Of a stretch of DNA of 64,000 nucleotides, positions 20,479 to 32,908 are shown one piece after another. Every line of letters starts with the position of its first letter. The stretch's first letter is position 1. The notes under the pieces were generated by a model. That model searched no databases. It was not told the origin of the DNA and saw only the letters and a program-made list of their open reading frames with translations. The position numbers were made by a program, and so were the translations under genes. Source of the DNA: Persicaria tinctoria (taxonomy: Eukaryota > Streptophyta > Magnoliopsida > Caryophyllales > Polygonaceae). Location: contig JBANSL010000001.1 in NCBI GenBank assembly GCA_037127255.1, forward strand, positions 41,345,001-41,409,000, written 5' to 3'.

Positions 20479-21600
20479 TGATACGGGGTTAGCCGTGGGT
20501 TGGTCCGATCTTCGACAACAAGCAAGAACTAAACAAGAATGACTCAAGAAACGCAAGAAACACCAAGAACCAAGGGCTGTTGATGTCGACTCTAACAAGA
20601 CTCAAAGAGACGATTCAAGATCTGCAAGAAACAATCAAGAATGATCAAGAAAGGTTCAAGATTGATCAAGAAAGCAAAGAACGCAGCAAAGACTCTTAAA
20701 GAAAGATGCAAGACTCGAAATTCAAGAACAAGAATGGAAAGACACGACCTGATATGGACTGAGTCGATCTATGTAGCACAAGATAAAGACCCCAGGCCTC
20801 CTGAGAGGGTAGGAACCAATACCAATGCCTACACAACCCGCCTCTACAATCCGACACAATCAAGCGGACAACTTGAAGCACCAGAAGGGGGCTTGTGGAT
20901 ACTAGATTCACCAAGTCTTGCGAAGTTGATGAACGGCAAAGCAAACCAAGCTAGATCAAACCAATTCGATGATCAACGAGCACAGCTCTAGTTGGATCAA
21001 CAAGACACTCCATGTGTTTCACACAATTTGAGAGATCTAAATTCTATTCATAATGTTCTTATTGAATTACAATAGGAGAACTCGGAATATATAGGCCACG
21101 CAGGGCTGTTGGGCCGAGTTAGATGATAAAATAAGATAAAACTAACATCTAATGGAAATAATAAAAATAACCTTAAAGTTTCCTAAAATAACTTAAGTAT
21201 AAGAAATACTAAATAGGAAATAAATATAATGTTCCAAAACTTAACAAAATCCCGTCAAAATCAGCAGCAGCTCAAAGAATGTGGATTTCGGCCAAGCTAT
21301 AGGACGAATCTGGAAAAACCTTCAACAGCAAAGTTGTAGATCTCTTCGTCCTCGTTCCAACAAGGTATGGCACGCCTCAATCCGATCAATATTGAATCCG
21401 TACGAACCATTTTACAGAGACGTCGAAAAGCTGTCAATGTTCTGAACGAGTGTAAAACGCCAAGCTCCCACCTTTGGACCTTCTCCCATGGTGGAGCCTT
21501 CTTCTTCCTCTTGAGGATGACTTCATTCTCACGAGCTCGAATCATAGGTCCATCCCCAAGTATAGATGTGTCCGGAGGTGTCTTGGATGGTCCTGCATCA
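20479..21600 (-). repeat. 3' LTR of A
   Basis: Minus-strand LTR. The TATA-like CTATATATTCC is read on the minus strand near 21090-21100. The last 300 bp of the ORF of A lie inside this LTR. Confidence 0.92.
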
Positions 21601-22448
21601 ATCTCCCTTTCTTGAAAAGGATTCGTCCTCGAATCCAATGTCGCATTTGATTCCGCAAAGGCATCCACACGAGCTCCTGGATCGAAAACCTCATGTCCAT
21701 GGAAACTCATCTCAAGACCAATTGATGTAGGGATTGACCACTCCTCGATGGATATTATCTCAGCTTCATCTACAAAATCAAGAAAAGAAACTTTATGAGT
21801 GCATAATTCATATTTTATATCATCATTATGTTCTAACGTAATATGCACTTTAGCTTGGTCAATAATCCCTAAGTGTCCATCCAATGCTAGCAAGTTTTCA
21901 TCCTTTTCCAAGGCTGAATTTTCAATTAACTCAATGCTAGCAATAGTAGAAGAAGTTTCATCATCAATGATCATATTAGAAACTATGTCTTCTTCTAAGC
22001 ATGTAGTATGACATAAATCTTTTCTTTGATTATCATCACAAGGCATAGGTTGAACATTTAAATCAATCAAAGAATCATCATTCTCATATTCAATGCAAAC
22101 ATTATCATGATCATAGGCAAGTAAATTAAGATTTTGATCATTTTTATCAACATGCTCTTTAATTTCAGCAATAAGAGAAGCATCTATCCTAGAAGAAACA
22201 TGATGTTGAATAACATTATTAGGAGGAATAGGATGAGGTTCTTCCCTTTCATTAGATGGAACTTTAAATCCAGGAATAACTTGATAACCCAGGGCCGCCA
22301 GTCATTTATTCGTCCTCTCCAAGTCCTCATTTATCTTAGCCATGTTTATCTTAGCCATGCTTGCATTCATCTTAGCCATGCTTGCATTCATCTTAGCCAT
22401 GTTCTCCATAAAGGTAGTGTACCAGTCATTTCCCTGGCTATTAGACAT
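21297..22448 (-). pseudogene. Chimeric gag-protease-tail ORF of A (one nonsense codon)
   Basis: From the ATG at 22448 the frame reads MSNSQGNDWYTTFMEN, then a MAKMNAS repeat, and meets a TGA at 22302-22304 (CGA in B). It then stays open to 21297. The middle carries CDDNQRKDLCHTTCLEE and MIIDDETSS, which align with the protease region of G1 (IIDGG), but the active-site pattern is gone. It ends with FDPGARVDAFAES and NPFQEREIDAGPSK, equivalent to the pol tail, and runs through the polypurine tract into the LTR. Function is unknown. It may be a gag-like or RNA-associated protein or may have no role. Confidence 0.8.
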
Positions 22449-22665
22449 CTCAAAGCAACAAACAAAGAACTATGTAAAAGTTTAGAAAAATAAAAACAAC
22501 CTCACAAGTGTTTCGCTCACACTCCCTCTCTAATTGGTATGTCACGCTTGTTGGGGCAATCCGCTTTGGGCAAATCAACACTCAAGCAAAGACTTAGCAA
22601 TACAAGGTAAGAGATCAAGAGAATGGAAAGAAACAAACAACCGAAAAAAAAAACCAACAGGACAA

Positions 22666-22800
22666 AAGTATCGAGTCGGTAGGACAAAGTATCGAGTCGG
22701 TAGTTTCACAACAGAAGCAAAGTATGGACTCGGTATCCCAAGGTATCGACTCGGTATGTGGGGTATCGACTCGGTATGTTAGGGTATCGACTCGGTACCT
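22666..22800 (-). repeat. Leader array of ACTCGGTATCG words in A
   Basis: On the plus strand, GTATCGACTCGGTA-like units recur six times, the last four at about 17-20 bp intervals. They lie between the PBS and the ORF, at the same place as the TCGAGTGCTC array of G1 and G2. B has the same array at 28788-28920. Confidence 0.8.
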
Positions 22801-23830
22801 GTGGGTTTCCAGCACTGGACACACACACAACACTGCACTCGACAGGGGTCAAGAGCAACTCGATATGGACTCAAAAACACTCGATCAAGGGATCAAGCAC
22901 TTGACAATGCTGAATAACAAAGAAAATAAAAGAAAGCTTGGAAATTTACCTCTTTTGATTGAAAACCTTTAAGTTAGGATGTTGTAGTTGCAAGGTAGGG
23001 TTTCAATTTAGAATTTTGTGGAGGTAATGTGTTTGGGACAAGAGTTGTCGACTAAGGGCTGTTGAAATCACCAATTTTGGTCCTTGGAGCTTTCTTGCAC
23101 TAGATCAAACAAACACTTTCCTCTCTTTTTTTTTTTTTTTTTTGACTTACACTTACCCCTAGTGAATTTTATCCTCCTAGGTCCAAGTTTTAATGTGATT
23201 TTCGAAACTGATTTTTTTTTTTTTTTTTATACTAATGCAAGAAAGACTCTAATAATGTATATAGGACTCGAAAATTTAATGATAATGGTGAAAAGATAAT
23301 AAAATTCAGCCCTAATGCAAATATATAGATAGAATGGCTATTTTAGGAAATAGGATCTATCTTGTGCCTTTTGTGATAGTTGATAGATATAATGGAAATT
23401 AATATCCAACAACTTATAAAATCTGATTTTAGGCAATTGATAAATGGAATTAGATAAAAGATAAATCAAAATTCCAAAGATAGAATAGATAAACAAAAAG
23501 GATAGTAAAGATAGAACAAACTAGGGTTTGCTCTTTGTGTGGTGTAGTGGATTCGGCCAAGAGAAACTATGGGGACAGAATTGCCGCCGGCTTTGGGGTG
23601 TTCACAATGGGATTGTGTGCACCTTTGGTCGACTCCACGGTCTCGGCTAGGCTTTGTGTTTAGGCTACGCAACCACAACAATCACAAACTCAAGATTAGT
23701 GCAATAATCAAATAAAGAAACAAGAAGTAAAAGACCAAAACAAGAAAAGGACTCTTTTTTTGTGGATTTTGTGTTTAGAAAAGAAAAAGACTCAATCTTG
23801 ATGTCGGAAACCAAAGCTCTGATACCAATT

Positions 23831-24952
23831 TGATACGGGGTTAGCCGTGGGTTGGTCCGATCTTCGACAACAAGCAAGAACTAAACAAGAATGACTCAAG
23901 AAACGCAAGAAACACCAAGAACCAGGGGCTTTTGATGTCGACTCTAACAAGACTCAAAGAGACGATTCAAGATCTGCAAGAAACAATCAAGAATGATCAA
24001 GAAAGGTTCAAGATTGATCAAGAAAGCAAAGAACGCAGCAAAGACTCTTAAAGAAAGATGCAAGACTCGAAATTCAAGAACAAGAATGGAAAGACACGAC
24101 CTGATATGGACTGAGTCGATCTATGTAGCACAAGATAAAGACCCCGGGCCTCCTGAGAGGGTAGGAACCAATACCAATGCCTACACAACCCGCCTCTACA
24201 ATCCGACACAATCAAGCGGACAACTTGAAGCACCAGAAGGGGGCTTGTGGATACTAGATTCACCAAGTCTTGCGAAGTTGATGAACGGCAAAGCAAACCA
24301 AGCTAGATCAAACCAATTCGATGATCAACGAGCACAGCTCTAGTTGGATCAACAAGACACTCCATGTGTTTCACACAATTTGAGAGATCTAAATTCTATT
24401 CATAATGTTCTTATTGAATTACAATAGGAGAACTCGGAATATATAGGCCACACAGGGCTGTTGGGCCGAGTTAGATGATAAAATAAGATAAAACTAACAT
24501 CTAATGGAAATAATAAAAATAACCTTAAAGTTTCCTAAAATAACTTAAGTGTAAGAAATACTAAATAGGAAATAAATATAATGTTCCAAAACTTAACAAA
24601 ATCCCGTCAAAATCAGCAGCAGCTCAAAGAATGTGGATTTCGGCCAAGCTATAGGACGAATCTGGAAAAACCTTCAACAGCAAAGTTGTAGATCTCTTCG
24701 TCCTCGTTCCAACAAGGTATGGCACGCCTCAATCCGATCAATATTGAATCCGTACGACCCATTTTACAGAGACGTCGAAAAGCTGTCAATGTTCTGAACG
24801 AGTGTAAAACGCCAAGCTCCCACCTTTGGACCTTCTCCCATGGTGGAGCCTTCTTCTTCCTCTTGAGGATGACTTCATTCTCACGAGCTCGAATCATAGG
24901 TCCATCCCCAAGTATAGATGTGTCCGGAGGTGTCTTGGATGGTCCTGCATCA
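23831..24952 (-). repeat. 5' LTR of A
   Basis: This 1122-bp LTR is nearly identical to the left copy. On the plus strand it starts TGATACGGGG and ends CCTGCATCA. Confidence 0.92.
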
Positions 24953-25979
24953 CTAAAGCAATCGATCTCACCTGCAGCTACACAATAGAAGACCAAACAG
25001 AGCCAATGTCGAGTAGAAAGGTACTCAACGTCAGTCAGGTTTACTCGATGTCGAGTAGAATTGTAGTCGATGTCGAGTTCGTCAATGAGGAAAAATGTAA
25101 CATTTGCAAATAAAATAAAAACATAAATAAACACGAATTTGATGGATTTAATTCAATAAACTAAAAGCTCCTAAGATCATGCTATCAACGCCAAAACGAT
25201 AACCATATAAGAATCATGCTAAAGCTATAAAAGATCATGCATTTTCATCAAATAACTTCTGTCATTAATAATTAGGAAGATAGAGACTTTCACATAAACC
25301 CTAATTGTTACTATCCTTTTCACATAATTAACCCACGTTTGTATTAAGATCACTTTCGCTTCAATAACACAAATAAGGATCACCTGCTACTGTTGTATAA
25401 GAATAATGCGAATTAGGGATAGAAGATGAAATCGCAATAAAAGTTGTATGTTCGATGCATTACCTTACATGCCTACCGTCGGGCTCACCCCGACCTTAGA
25501 AGTTGGGTGACTACTCGCTCTTCATGATAACAAACATCAATCAATAATGTCATAAAAATAACTATTTGCATTAAATTAAAAATAAAGAGCTTACAACTAA
25601 ATAACGCCAAAACATCTCGTCCTTCGCTCTAACCTTACTCGGCTTCCACTATCTCTCTAACTCTATGTAACACAATTGCTCGTGGCTTGGATGATCCTAA
25701 AACTCAACCCCTATGACTTTATTTATAGTGTTCAATTCTAGCTAATCTAGGAAAGAACAATATATCTCTATCTATGTAAAACCTTAATGATAAATGTTTA
25801 ACAATCAAGTAAAATAAAATAATTGAAATTCCCCTAAGTAAATATGGGAATTACTAATGTGGATAAATCTTCTTCCAACTTGATAGATCTCGTTCCTTGG
25901 TGTGTAAGAAAGCTTCTTCCCAGATTCAGACTCAATCTCGACTCGGACTGCTCCTGAAATGTACTCGACATCGAGTAAA

Positions 25980-26004
25980 CACTACTAGAATACTTCAATT
26001 AGAC
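25980..26004 (+). repeat. Left terminal inverted repeat of the CACTA
   Basis: CACTACTAGAA followed by TACTTCAATTAGACATC. It differs from the inverted right end by a few bases (AATACTTC against AAAACTTC). Confidence 0.85.
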
Positions 26005-26339
26005 ATCATGTCATTTAAGTCTGTCAAGAAATCAACATATGTTAAATTTATCTATTACATTGGTTATTGTTTTTGTGATGTCTAAAGAAGTATAGACGAT
26101 GGTCAAATATTTGGACAGATGTGAAACTATTAGTTCTAAAAAACCCAAAACATGCGCTATAAGGGGAAAAGGCGGGATCCACACACTTAGAAAAAATTCG
26201 GAGCCCGGGTTTCCAAATTTTGGAGGTAATACAAAAATTTGACTTCCCTTTTTCCAATAACTTTTAACACTTAGAAAATAATTGACCCTCTTTCTCCTTT
26301 TTTTTACTTTCCCAAAATTTATAACATAAAATAAATCTA

Positions 26340-26672
26340 TCTTCTTCTCTCTCCCCTCACATTCAAGCTCTAAGCTCCTCGAGCTTCCTCTCTCCAGAAC
26401 GTACCAAACCCCCCAAGCCATCTTCCTCTCTCGCCAGATCCAAACTTCCACTTGCTAGCTCCGGCGCCGTCGTTTAGTTTCTGCCTTATTTCTCCGGCCA
26501 TCACCGACTTTGAGGAATCGCGAAAATGGATGGGAGTTGAAACCCTAAATCGCTGACGAGGTATCCAGCATTCCAACCTATTCGTTTGCCTTCATTTGTT
26601 TCTCATCTTCATTCTGCTTTGGTTTCTTGTTTCTTTTCACATTCAATCAGCTCTAAGGCTCTAACCCTCCGT
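26340..26672 (+). other. UTR-like cargo segment, first copy
   Basis: A CT-rich, 5'UTR-like stretch contains the phrase GAGTTGAAACCCTAAATCG (26536-26554) and a region with a 'ttcatttgtttctcatcttc' run. Related copies lie at 31035-31195 (beyond element B) and, for the GAGTTGAAACC phrase, at about 33984 and 34150. I see no reliable coding frame. It looks like duplicated 5' gene sequence taken up by the CACTA. Confidence 0.5.
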
Positions 26673-26677
26673 CTACC

Positions 26678-27766
26678 TGATACGGGGTTAGCCGTGGGTT
26701 GGTCCGATCTTCGACAACAAGCAAGAACTAAACAAGAATGACTCAAGAAACGCAAGAAACACCAAGAACCAAGGGCTGTTGATGTCGACTCTAACAAGAC
26801 TCAAAGAGACGATTCAAGATCTGCAAGAAACAATCAAGAATGATCAAGAAAGCAAAGAACGCAGCAAAGACTCTTAAAGAAAGATGCAAGACTCGAAATT
26901 CAAGAACAAGAATGGAAAGACACGACCTGATAGGGACTGAGTCGATCTATGTAGCACAAGATAAAGACCCCAGGCCTCCTCAGAGGGTAGGAACCAATAC
27001 CAATGACTATATAACCCGCCTCTACAATCCGACACAATCAAGCGGACAACTTGAAGCACCAGAAGGGGGCTTGTGGATACTAGATTCACCAAGTCTTGCG
27101 AAGTTGATGAACGGCAAAGCAAACCAAGCTAGATCAATACCAATAGTTTCAATTGAAGAGCACAACTCTATTCAATCGACAAACACTCATTGTGTTTCAC
27201 ACAAAAAGAGAGAATTCTAATTCATTATAATCTGAATTGTTCTACATGAGGGTGATCGACTTATATAGTCATCACATAGGCCTGTTGGGCAAAAAATAAT
27301 AAAAGAACTAAATAAACTAACAACTTATGGAATTAATAAAATAACAACTAAAGTTCCCTAAAATAACTTAAGTAAGAAAGTTGCTAAAATAGGAAATACT
27401 ATAATGTTCAAGACTTGACAAAATCCCGTCAAAATCAGAAGCAGCTCAAAGAATGTGGATTTCGGCCAAGCTATAGGACGAATCTGGAAAAACCTTCAAC
27501 AGCAAAGTTGTAGATCTCTTCGTCCTCGTTCCAACAAGGTATGGCACGCCTCAATCCGATCAATATTGAATCCGTACGACCCATTTTACAGAGACGTCGA
27601 AAAGCTGTCAAACTTCTGAACGAGAGTCTAAAACGTGATTAATCCAAGCTTGCATCTTTGGAGCATCTCCCATGGTGGAGCCTTCTTCTTCCTCTTGAGG
27701 ATGACTTCCTTCTCACGAGCTCGAATCATAGGTGTGTTTAGAGGTGTCTTGGATGGTCCCGCATCA
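26678..27766 (-). repeat. 3' LTR of B
   Basis: Minus-strand LTR. On the minus strand CTATATAAGTC (near 27255-27268) is the likely TATA box. The C-terminal 46 codons of the ORF of B lie within it. Confidence 0.92.
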
Positions 27767-28572
27767 ATCTCCCTTTCTTGAAAAGGATTCGTCCTCGAAT
27801 CCAAGGTCGCATTTGATTCCGCAAAGGCATCCACACGAGCTCCTGGATCGAAAACCTCATGTCCATGGAAACTCATCTCAAGACCAATTGATGTAGGGAT
27901 TGACCACTCCTTGTTGGGTATTATCTCAGCTTCATCTACAAAATCAAGAAAAGAAACTTTATGAGTGCATAATTCATATTTTATATCATCATTATGTTCT
28001 AACGTAATATGCACTTTAGCTTGGTCAATAATCCCTAAGTTTCCATCCAATGCTAGCGAGTTTTCATCCTTTTCCAAGGCTGAATTTTCAATTAACTCAA
28101 TGCTAGCAATAGTAGAAGAAGTTTCCTCATCAATGATCATGGTAGAAACTTTGCCTTTTTCTAAGCATGTAGTATGACATAAATCTTTGCTTTGATTATC
28201 ATCACAATCACTTAAAACCTTACTATCAATCAAAGAATCATTATGCTCAGATTCAATGCAAACATTATCATCATAGGCAATTAAATTAAGATCTTGATCA
28301 CTATTATCAACATGCTCTTTAATTTCAGCAATAAGAGAAGCATCTATGCTAAAAGAAACATGATGTTGAATAACATTATTAGGAGGAATAGGATGAGGTT
28401 CTTCCCTTTCATTAGATGGAACTTTAAATCCAGGGATAACTTGATAACCTAGGGCCGCCAATCGTTTATTCGTCCTCTCCAAGTCCTCATTTATCTTAGC
28501 CATGCTTGCATTCATCTTAGCCATGTTCTCCATAAAAGTAGTGTACCAGTCATTTCCCTGGCTATTAGACAT
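27628..28572 (-). CDS. Intact chimeric gag-protease-tail ORF of B
   Basis: A 314-codon open frame starts at the MSNSQGNDWYTTFMENMAK methionine, conserved in A, C, G1 and G2 as MSN. Residues about 15-45 are Met/Ala/Lys-rich and probably helical. About 130-165 hold CDDNQSKDLCHTTCLEKG and MIIDEETSS, the counterpart of the G1 protease IIDGG region without its catalytic glycines. About 175-205 (VHITLEHNDDIKYELCT) match the protease C-terminal part. The end (DSRTNPFQEREIDAGPSK) corresponds to the pol C-terminal tail and continues into the LTR. It is acidic overall. Its retention over a deleted polyprotein is notable, but no function can be assigned. Confidence 0.8.
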   Translation of the reverse strand: MSNSQGNDWYTTFMENMAKMNASMAKINEDLERTNKRLAALGYQVIPGFKVPSNEREEPHPIPPNNVIQHHVSFSIDASLIAEIKEHVDNSDQDLNLIAYDDNVCIESEHNDSLIDSKVLSDCDDNQSKDLCHTTCLEKGKVSTMIIDEETSSTIASIELIENSALEKDENSLALDGNLGIIDQAKVHITLEHNDDIKYELCTHKVSFLDFVDEAEIIPNKEWSIPTSIGLEMSFHGHEVFDPGARVDAFAESNATLDSRTNPFQEREIDAGPSKTPLNTPMIRAREKEVILKRKKKAPPWEMLQRCKLGLITF

Positions 28573-28787
28573 CTCAAAGCAACAAACAAAGAACTATGTA
28601 AAAGTTAGAAAAATAAAAACAACCTCACAAGTGTTTCGCTCACACTCCCTCTCTAATTGGTATGTCACGCTTGTTGGGGCAATCCGCTTTGGGCAAATCA
28701 ACACTCAAGCAAAGACTTAGCAACACAAGGTAAGAGATCAAGAGAATGGAAAGAAACAAACAACCGAAAAAAACCAACAGGACAAAA

Positions 28788-28922
28788 GTATCGAGTCGGT
28801 AGGACAATGTATCGAGTCGGTAGTTTCACAACAGAAGCAAAGTATGGACTCGGTATGCTAAGGTATCGAATCGGTATGTGGGGTATCGACTCGGTATGTG
28901 AGGGTATCGACTCGGTACCTTG
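28788..28922 (-). repeat. Leader array of ACTCGGTATCG words in B
   Basis: Same array as in A, with six or seven GTATCGACTCGGTA-like units and one internal change (GAATCGG). Confidence 0.8.
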
Positions 28923-29326
28923 GGGTTTCCAGCACTCGACACACACACAACACTGCACTCGACAGGGGTCAAGAGCAACTCGATATGGACTCAAAAGCAC
29001 TCGATCAAGGGATCAAGCACTCGACAATGCTGAAAAACAAAGAAAATAAAAGAAAACTAAGGAAATATGGAAATTTACCTCTTTTGATTGAAAACCTTTA
29101 AGTTAGGATGTTGTAGTTGTAGGGTAGGGTTTCAATTTTGTGGAGGTGTATGTGTTTGGGATAGGGTATGTCGACTAGGGCTGATAAGAAGGGGTTCACC
29201 AATTGTCCTTGGGAGCTTTCTTGCACTAGATCAAACAAACACTTTCCTTTTTTTTTTTGACTTACTTTTACCCCTAGTGAATTTTATCCTCCTAGGTCCA
29301 AGTTTTTAATGTGATTTTCGAAACTG

Positions 29327-29359
<33 letters not shown>

Positions 29360-29940
29360 CTAATGCAAGAAAGACTCTAAGAATGTATATTGGACTCGAA
29401 AAATTAATGATAATGGTGAAAAGATAATAAAATTCAACCCTAATGCAAATATATAGATAGAATGGCTATTTTAGGAAATAGGATCTATCTTATGCCTTAA
29501 TAGATATTTGATAGATATAATGTCTTTGATCTACCAAAAATCAGAATTTAAATAGGCAATAGATAATATGGAAATAGATATAGATAGATCAAAGTTCCAA
29601 AGATAGAACAAAGGATAGAAAAGATAACAAACTAGGTTTTGCTTTGTGTGGAGGCTGATTTTCGGCCAAGAGAAACTATGGGGACACTTTGTGCCGTCGG
29701 CTAGGGTGTACACAAAGGGATGTGTGCACTGACTTGGTCGACTCCACGGTCTCGGCTAGGCTTTGTGTTTAGGCTATGCAACCACAAACAATCACAAACT
29801 CAAGATTAGTAAAATTAATCAAAAAGAATGCAAGAAGTAAATAACCAAAACAAGAAAAGGACTCTTTTTTGTGGTTTTTGTGTTTATGAAAAAGAAAAGA
29901 CTCAATCTTGATGTCGGAAACCAAAGCTCTGATGCCAATT

Positions 29941-31029
29941 TGATACGGGGTTAGCCGTGGGTTGGTCCGATCTTCGACAACAAGCAAGAACTAAATAAGA
30001 ATGACTCAAGAAACGCAAGAAACACCAAGAACCAAGGGCTGTTGATGTCGACTCTAACAAGACTCAAAGAGACGATTCAAGATCTGCAAGAAACAATCAA
30101 GAATGATCAAGAAAGCAAAGAACGCAGCAAAGACTCTTAAAGAAAGATGTAAGACTCGAAATTCAAGAACAAGAATGGAAAGACATGACCTGATAGGGAC
30201 TGAGTCGATCTATGTAGCACAAGATAAAGACCCCAGACCTCCTCAGAGGGTAGGAACCAATACCAATGACTATATAACCCGCCTCTACAATCCGACACAA
30301 TCAAGCGGACAACTTGAAGCACCAGAAGGGGGCTTGTGGATACTAGATTCACCAAGTCTTGCGAAGTTGATGAACGGCAAAGCAAACCAAGCTAGATCAA
30401 TACCAATAGTTTCAATTGAAGAGCACAGCTCTATTCAATCGACAAACACTCATTGTGTTTCACACAAAAAGAGAGAATTCTAATTCATTATAATCTGAAT
30501 TGTTCTACATGAGGGTGATCGACTTATATAGTCATCACATAGGCCTGTTGGGCCAAAAATAATAAAAGAACTAAATAAACTAACAACTTATGGAATTAAT
30601 AAAATAACATCTAAAGTTCCCTAAAATAACTTAAGTAAGAAAGTTGCTAAAATAGGAAATACTATAATGTTCAAGACTTGACAAAATCCCGTCAAAATCA
30701 GCAGCAGCTCAAAGAATGTGGATTTCGGCCAAGCTATAGGACGAATCTGGAAAAACCTTCAACAGCAAAGTTGTAGATCTCTTCGTCCTCGTTCCAACAA
30801 GGTATGGCACGCCTCAAACCGATCAATATTGAATCCGTACGACCCATTTTACAGAGACGTCGAAAAGCTGTCAAACTTCTGAACGAGAGTCTAATACGTG
30901 ATTAATCCAAGCTTGCACCTTTGGAGCATCTCCCATGGTGGAGCCTTCTTCTTCCTCTTGAGGATGACTTCCTTCTCACGAGCTCGAATCATAGGTGTGT
31001 CTGGAGGTGTCTTGGATGGTCCCGCATCA
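29941..31029 (-). repeat. 5' LTR of B
   Basis: A 1089-bp LTR, equal in length to the left copy, from TGATACGGGG to CCCGCATCA on the plus strand. Confidence 0.92.
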
Positions 31030-31034
31030 CTACC

Positions 31035-32780
31035 TCTCTCGAGATCCGAGCCACATACCAAACCCCCAACTCATCTTCTCCTCTCGTCGACTTAAGGTAT
31101 CCGACATTTCAACCTATTTGTTTGGTTTCATTTGTTTTCCATCTTCATTCTCCTTTGGTTTATTATTTATTTTCTTGAATCCCTAACCCAACCCTATATG
31201 TGTTGTCTCAGAGGAAGCCTGTCAGAAGAAGGTGCTCATCTGCTCCCTAACCCACAAGGTGCTCGTCTCTTATGTGCTTTGATTTCGTCTCTCGTGTTTT
31301 CTTTTGTTCACTTGCAATTTGTATTTGTTGTTCTTCACGCACAATTTGTATTTGTTACTAGATGGGTCCAATTTGTTTCTTTCTTTCTACATTTTCATTA
31401 TTGGACACTTTGAATGTGATGGAGTAGGGATTGTTTTTCTTGTTTAAAATTAAAAAAAAAAAACAAATCATCTTGTTCACTTCCAATTTGACTCGAGTCT
31501 AACACTGTGAGTGGAAATCTGGATTTCCTCTTGGACTTTGGATCTAATCATTCTGATTCAACTGTTCATGTCGATTAAGTTGAATTTGTTGGATATCTTT
31601 TATCTGGGCCCTTGCAAGTAAAGTGAATGTAGGGATTTCTGCTTTTAAATTAGGTCAACTCTTTCACAACTCTCAAATATATATTTCCTTTGATTTGTCT
31701 TTATTACTGTCATGTTTGTTTTAAATAACAAAATGGGATTTAGTTTCATATGAATTCTGATTAGCAAATACATGAAGTTTTTCATTGTGTATGAAGTAGG
31801 TTGATGACTAAAGGAATAGCTCCACCAACTACTGATTGATTGATTGGCTTTTTTGGGGGAAGAAAGTGTCCAATTTTTTTTTTTCTAAGTGCATATTTTT
31901 AGTAAATATTGCAGTGTACTAGTTTATGGTACCAGTTCTAGCTTGTTCTCTTTTTTTTTTTGTATGGAAGAGGTTTGCTAGAAAATTTGGTTTTTCAGCA
32001 ATCAACTTCAATTGCAGGGCCTTTGGTAACATCCATAGAGGCATAAGAGTACCAGGTTTATATTTGAGTCCATAATTATGCTTTTGTGTAGAGCTTTTGA
32101 TGCTCATGCTACCAGGTTGCTTCTTTGTTAACTATGTGTTTTTTTATTTTAAGTCTACTAAATGAAATGGTTAAGATGAAGAATCAGATTTTATATTAAA
32201 AAAAGATATAAAATATATCTAATTATAGAGTAGGTCAAACTGTCAATGGGGACAAGGAAGAGAGATAAATCAGAAAATGGAAGAAGAAAGAAATAGAATA
32301 TTTTTATGATCTTTAATTTGTTTCTTAATCTTAAAAATTGACAACAGATTTTTTTGTCCAAAAGTGAAGCTCTTATCTTTTATGCTAACTGCCAAGAGGT
32401 AATTCTTAATGGATATGTTGTGATGCCCAACAAGTATATAAATTTATGAAATAGTTACCCTCCATTTCTCTATGGTAATAAAGTCAATATTTGTATAATT
32501 ATAGATCACATATAGTAGGTTTATTATGTAAATGATTTATTGTGCATTTTACCCTGGTAAGTTGTACACCTACAAGTCCCTACCTATGAATATAATATGC
32601 TTTGGGATGATGTGTTGTCTCTTTGCTCACACGTGTAATTGGCTATTTTGAAAAGGTTTCTATTTGCTTACATGAGGTTTAGTTTTTTTGGCTACTATAA
32701 TATGTCCGTTATTCTTTCATGATGTAAGGTTCATACTTTTTTCACAAAGTATTGTCTTTTCTAAATTTTTTTTTCCTAGC
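31035..32780 (+). other. CACTA cargo without a recognisable gene
   Basis: 31035-31195 repeats the UTR-like segment found left of B. The remainder is AT-rich, intron-like sequence with poly-T runs, leading up to the fucosyltransferase exon. It may be intron or upstream sequence of the captured gene. I see no coding exon that I can support. Confidence 0.45.
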
Positions 32781-32792
32781 TAATTGGTTTCA

Positions 32793-32908
32793 AATTTGCA
32801 TTTGACAAGGTAGAGAAATTAAAGCGGTACAAGTTTAGCCTGGCGTTTGAAAACTCAAATGAGGAGGATTATGTTACTGAGAAGTTTTTCCAGTCTCTTG
32901 TTGTTGGT
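32793..32908 (+). pseudogene. Captured exon of a plant alpha-1,3-fucosyltransferase (GT10)
   Basis: The frame reads [20 protein letters not shown] and then [16 protein letters not shown], ending at a GT splice-donor-like site (GGTATAG, about 32906). FENSN..DYVTEK is the hallmark donor-binding motif of GT10 alpha-1,3-fucosyltransferases, the Golgi enzymes that add core fucose to plant N-glycans. Only this one exon is seen, with intron-like sequence on both sides, so it is a gene fragment carried by the CACTA and not a functional enzyme. The sequence is little decayed. Exact exon start is uncertain. Confidence 0.82.

Larger units (their letters stand above)
20479..24952 (-). mobile_element. Non-autonomous Gypsy derivative A
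   Basis: A is a 4474-bp element with two 1122-bp LTRs (20479-21600 and 23831-24952) and a perfect TSD CTAAA (20474-20478 and 24953-24957). The minus-strand PBS TGGTATCAGAGC lies at 23816-23827 and the polypurine tract (minus AAGAAAGGGAGAT) at 21601-21613. The interior of about 2.2 kb lacks reverse transcriptase, RNase H and integrase. By eye the LTRs differ at about six positions, so insertion was recent. The leader is nearly the same as that of G2, the probable autonomous relative. Its target was the LTR of element O. Confidence 0.93.
26678..31029 (-). mobile_element. Non-autonomous Gypsy derivative B
   Basis: B is a 4352-bp element with LTRs of 1089 bp each (26678-27766 and 29941-31029) and a perfect TSD CTACC (26673-26677 and 31030-31034). 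The minus-strand PBS TGGCATCAGAGC is at 29926-29937 and the polypurine tract at 27767-27779. By eye the LTRs differ at about a dozen positions, so B is somewhat older than A and C. It inserted into the CACTA cargo. The interior keeps one intact 314-codon frame and the leader array, but no enzymes. Confidence 0.93.

Noticed and set aside
20696..20944. Repeated 82-codon frame (MLCRSSTSQDLVNLV...) found in all LTRs of A and B, with longer versions in C and G2
   Set aside because: It lies within the LTR opposite an equally open frame and mirrors LTR conservation. No start context or domain, so not annotated as a gene.
24649..25134. 161-codon minus frame at the right LTR of A
   Set aside because: It starts in flanking LTR X3 sequence and crosses the TSD. 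The C-terminal part is the LTR copy of the pol tail without its upstream coding part.
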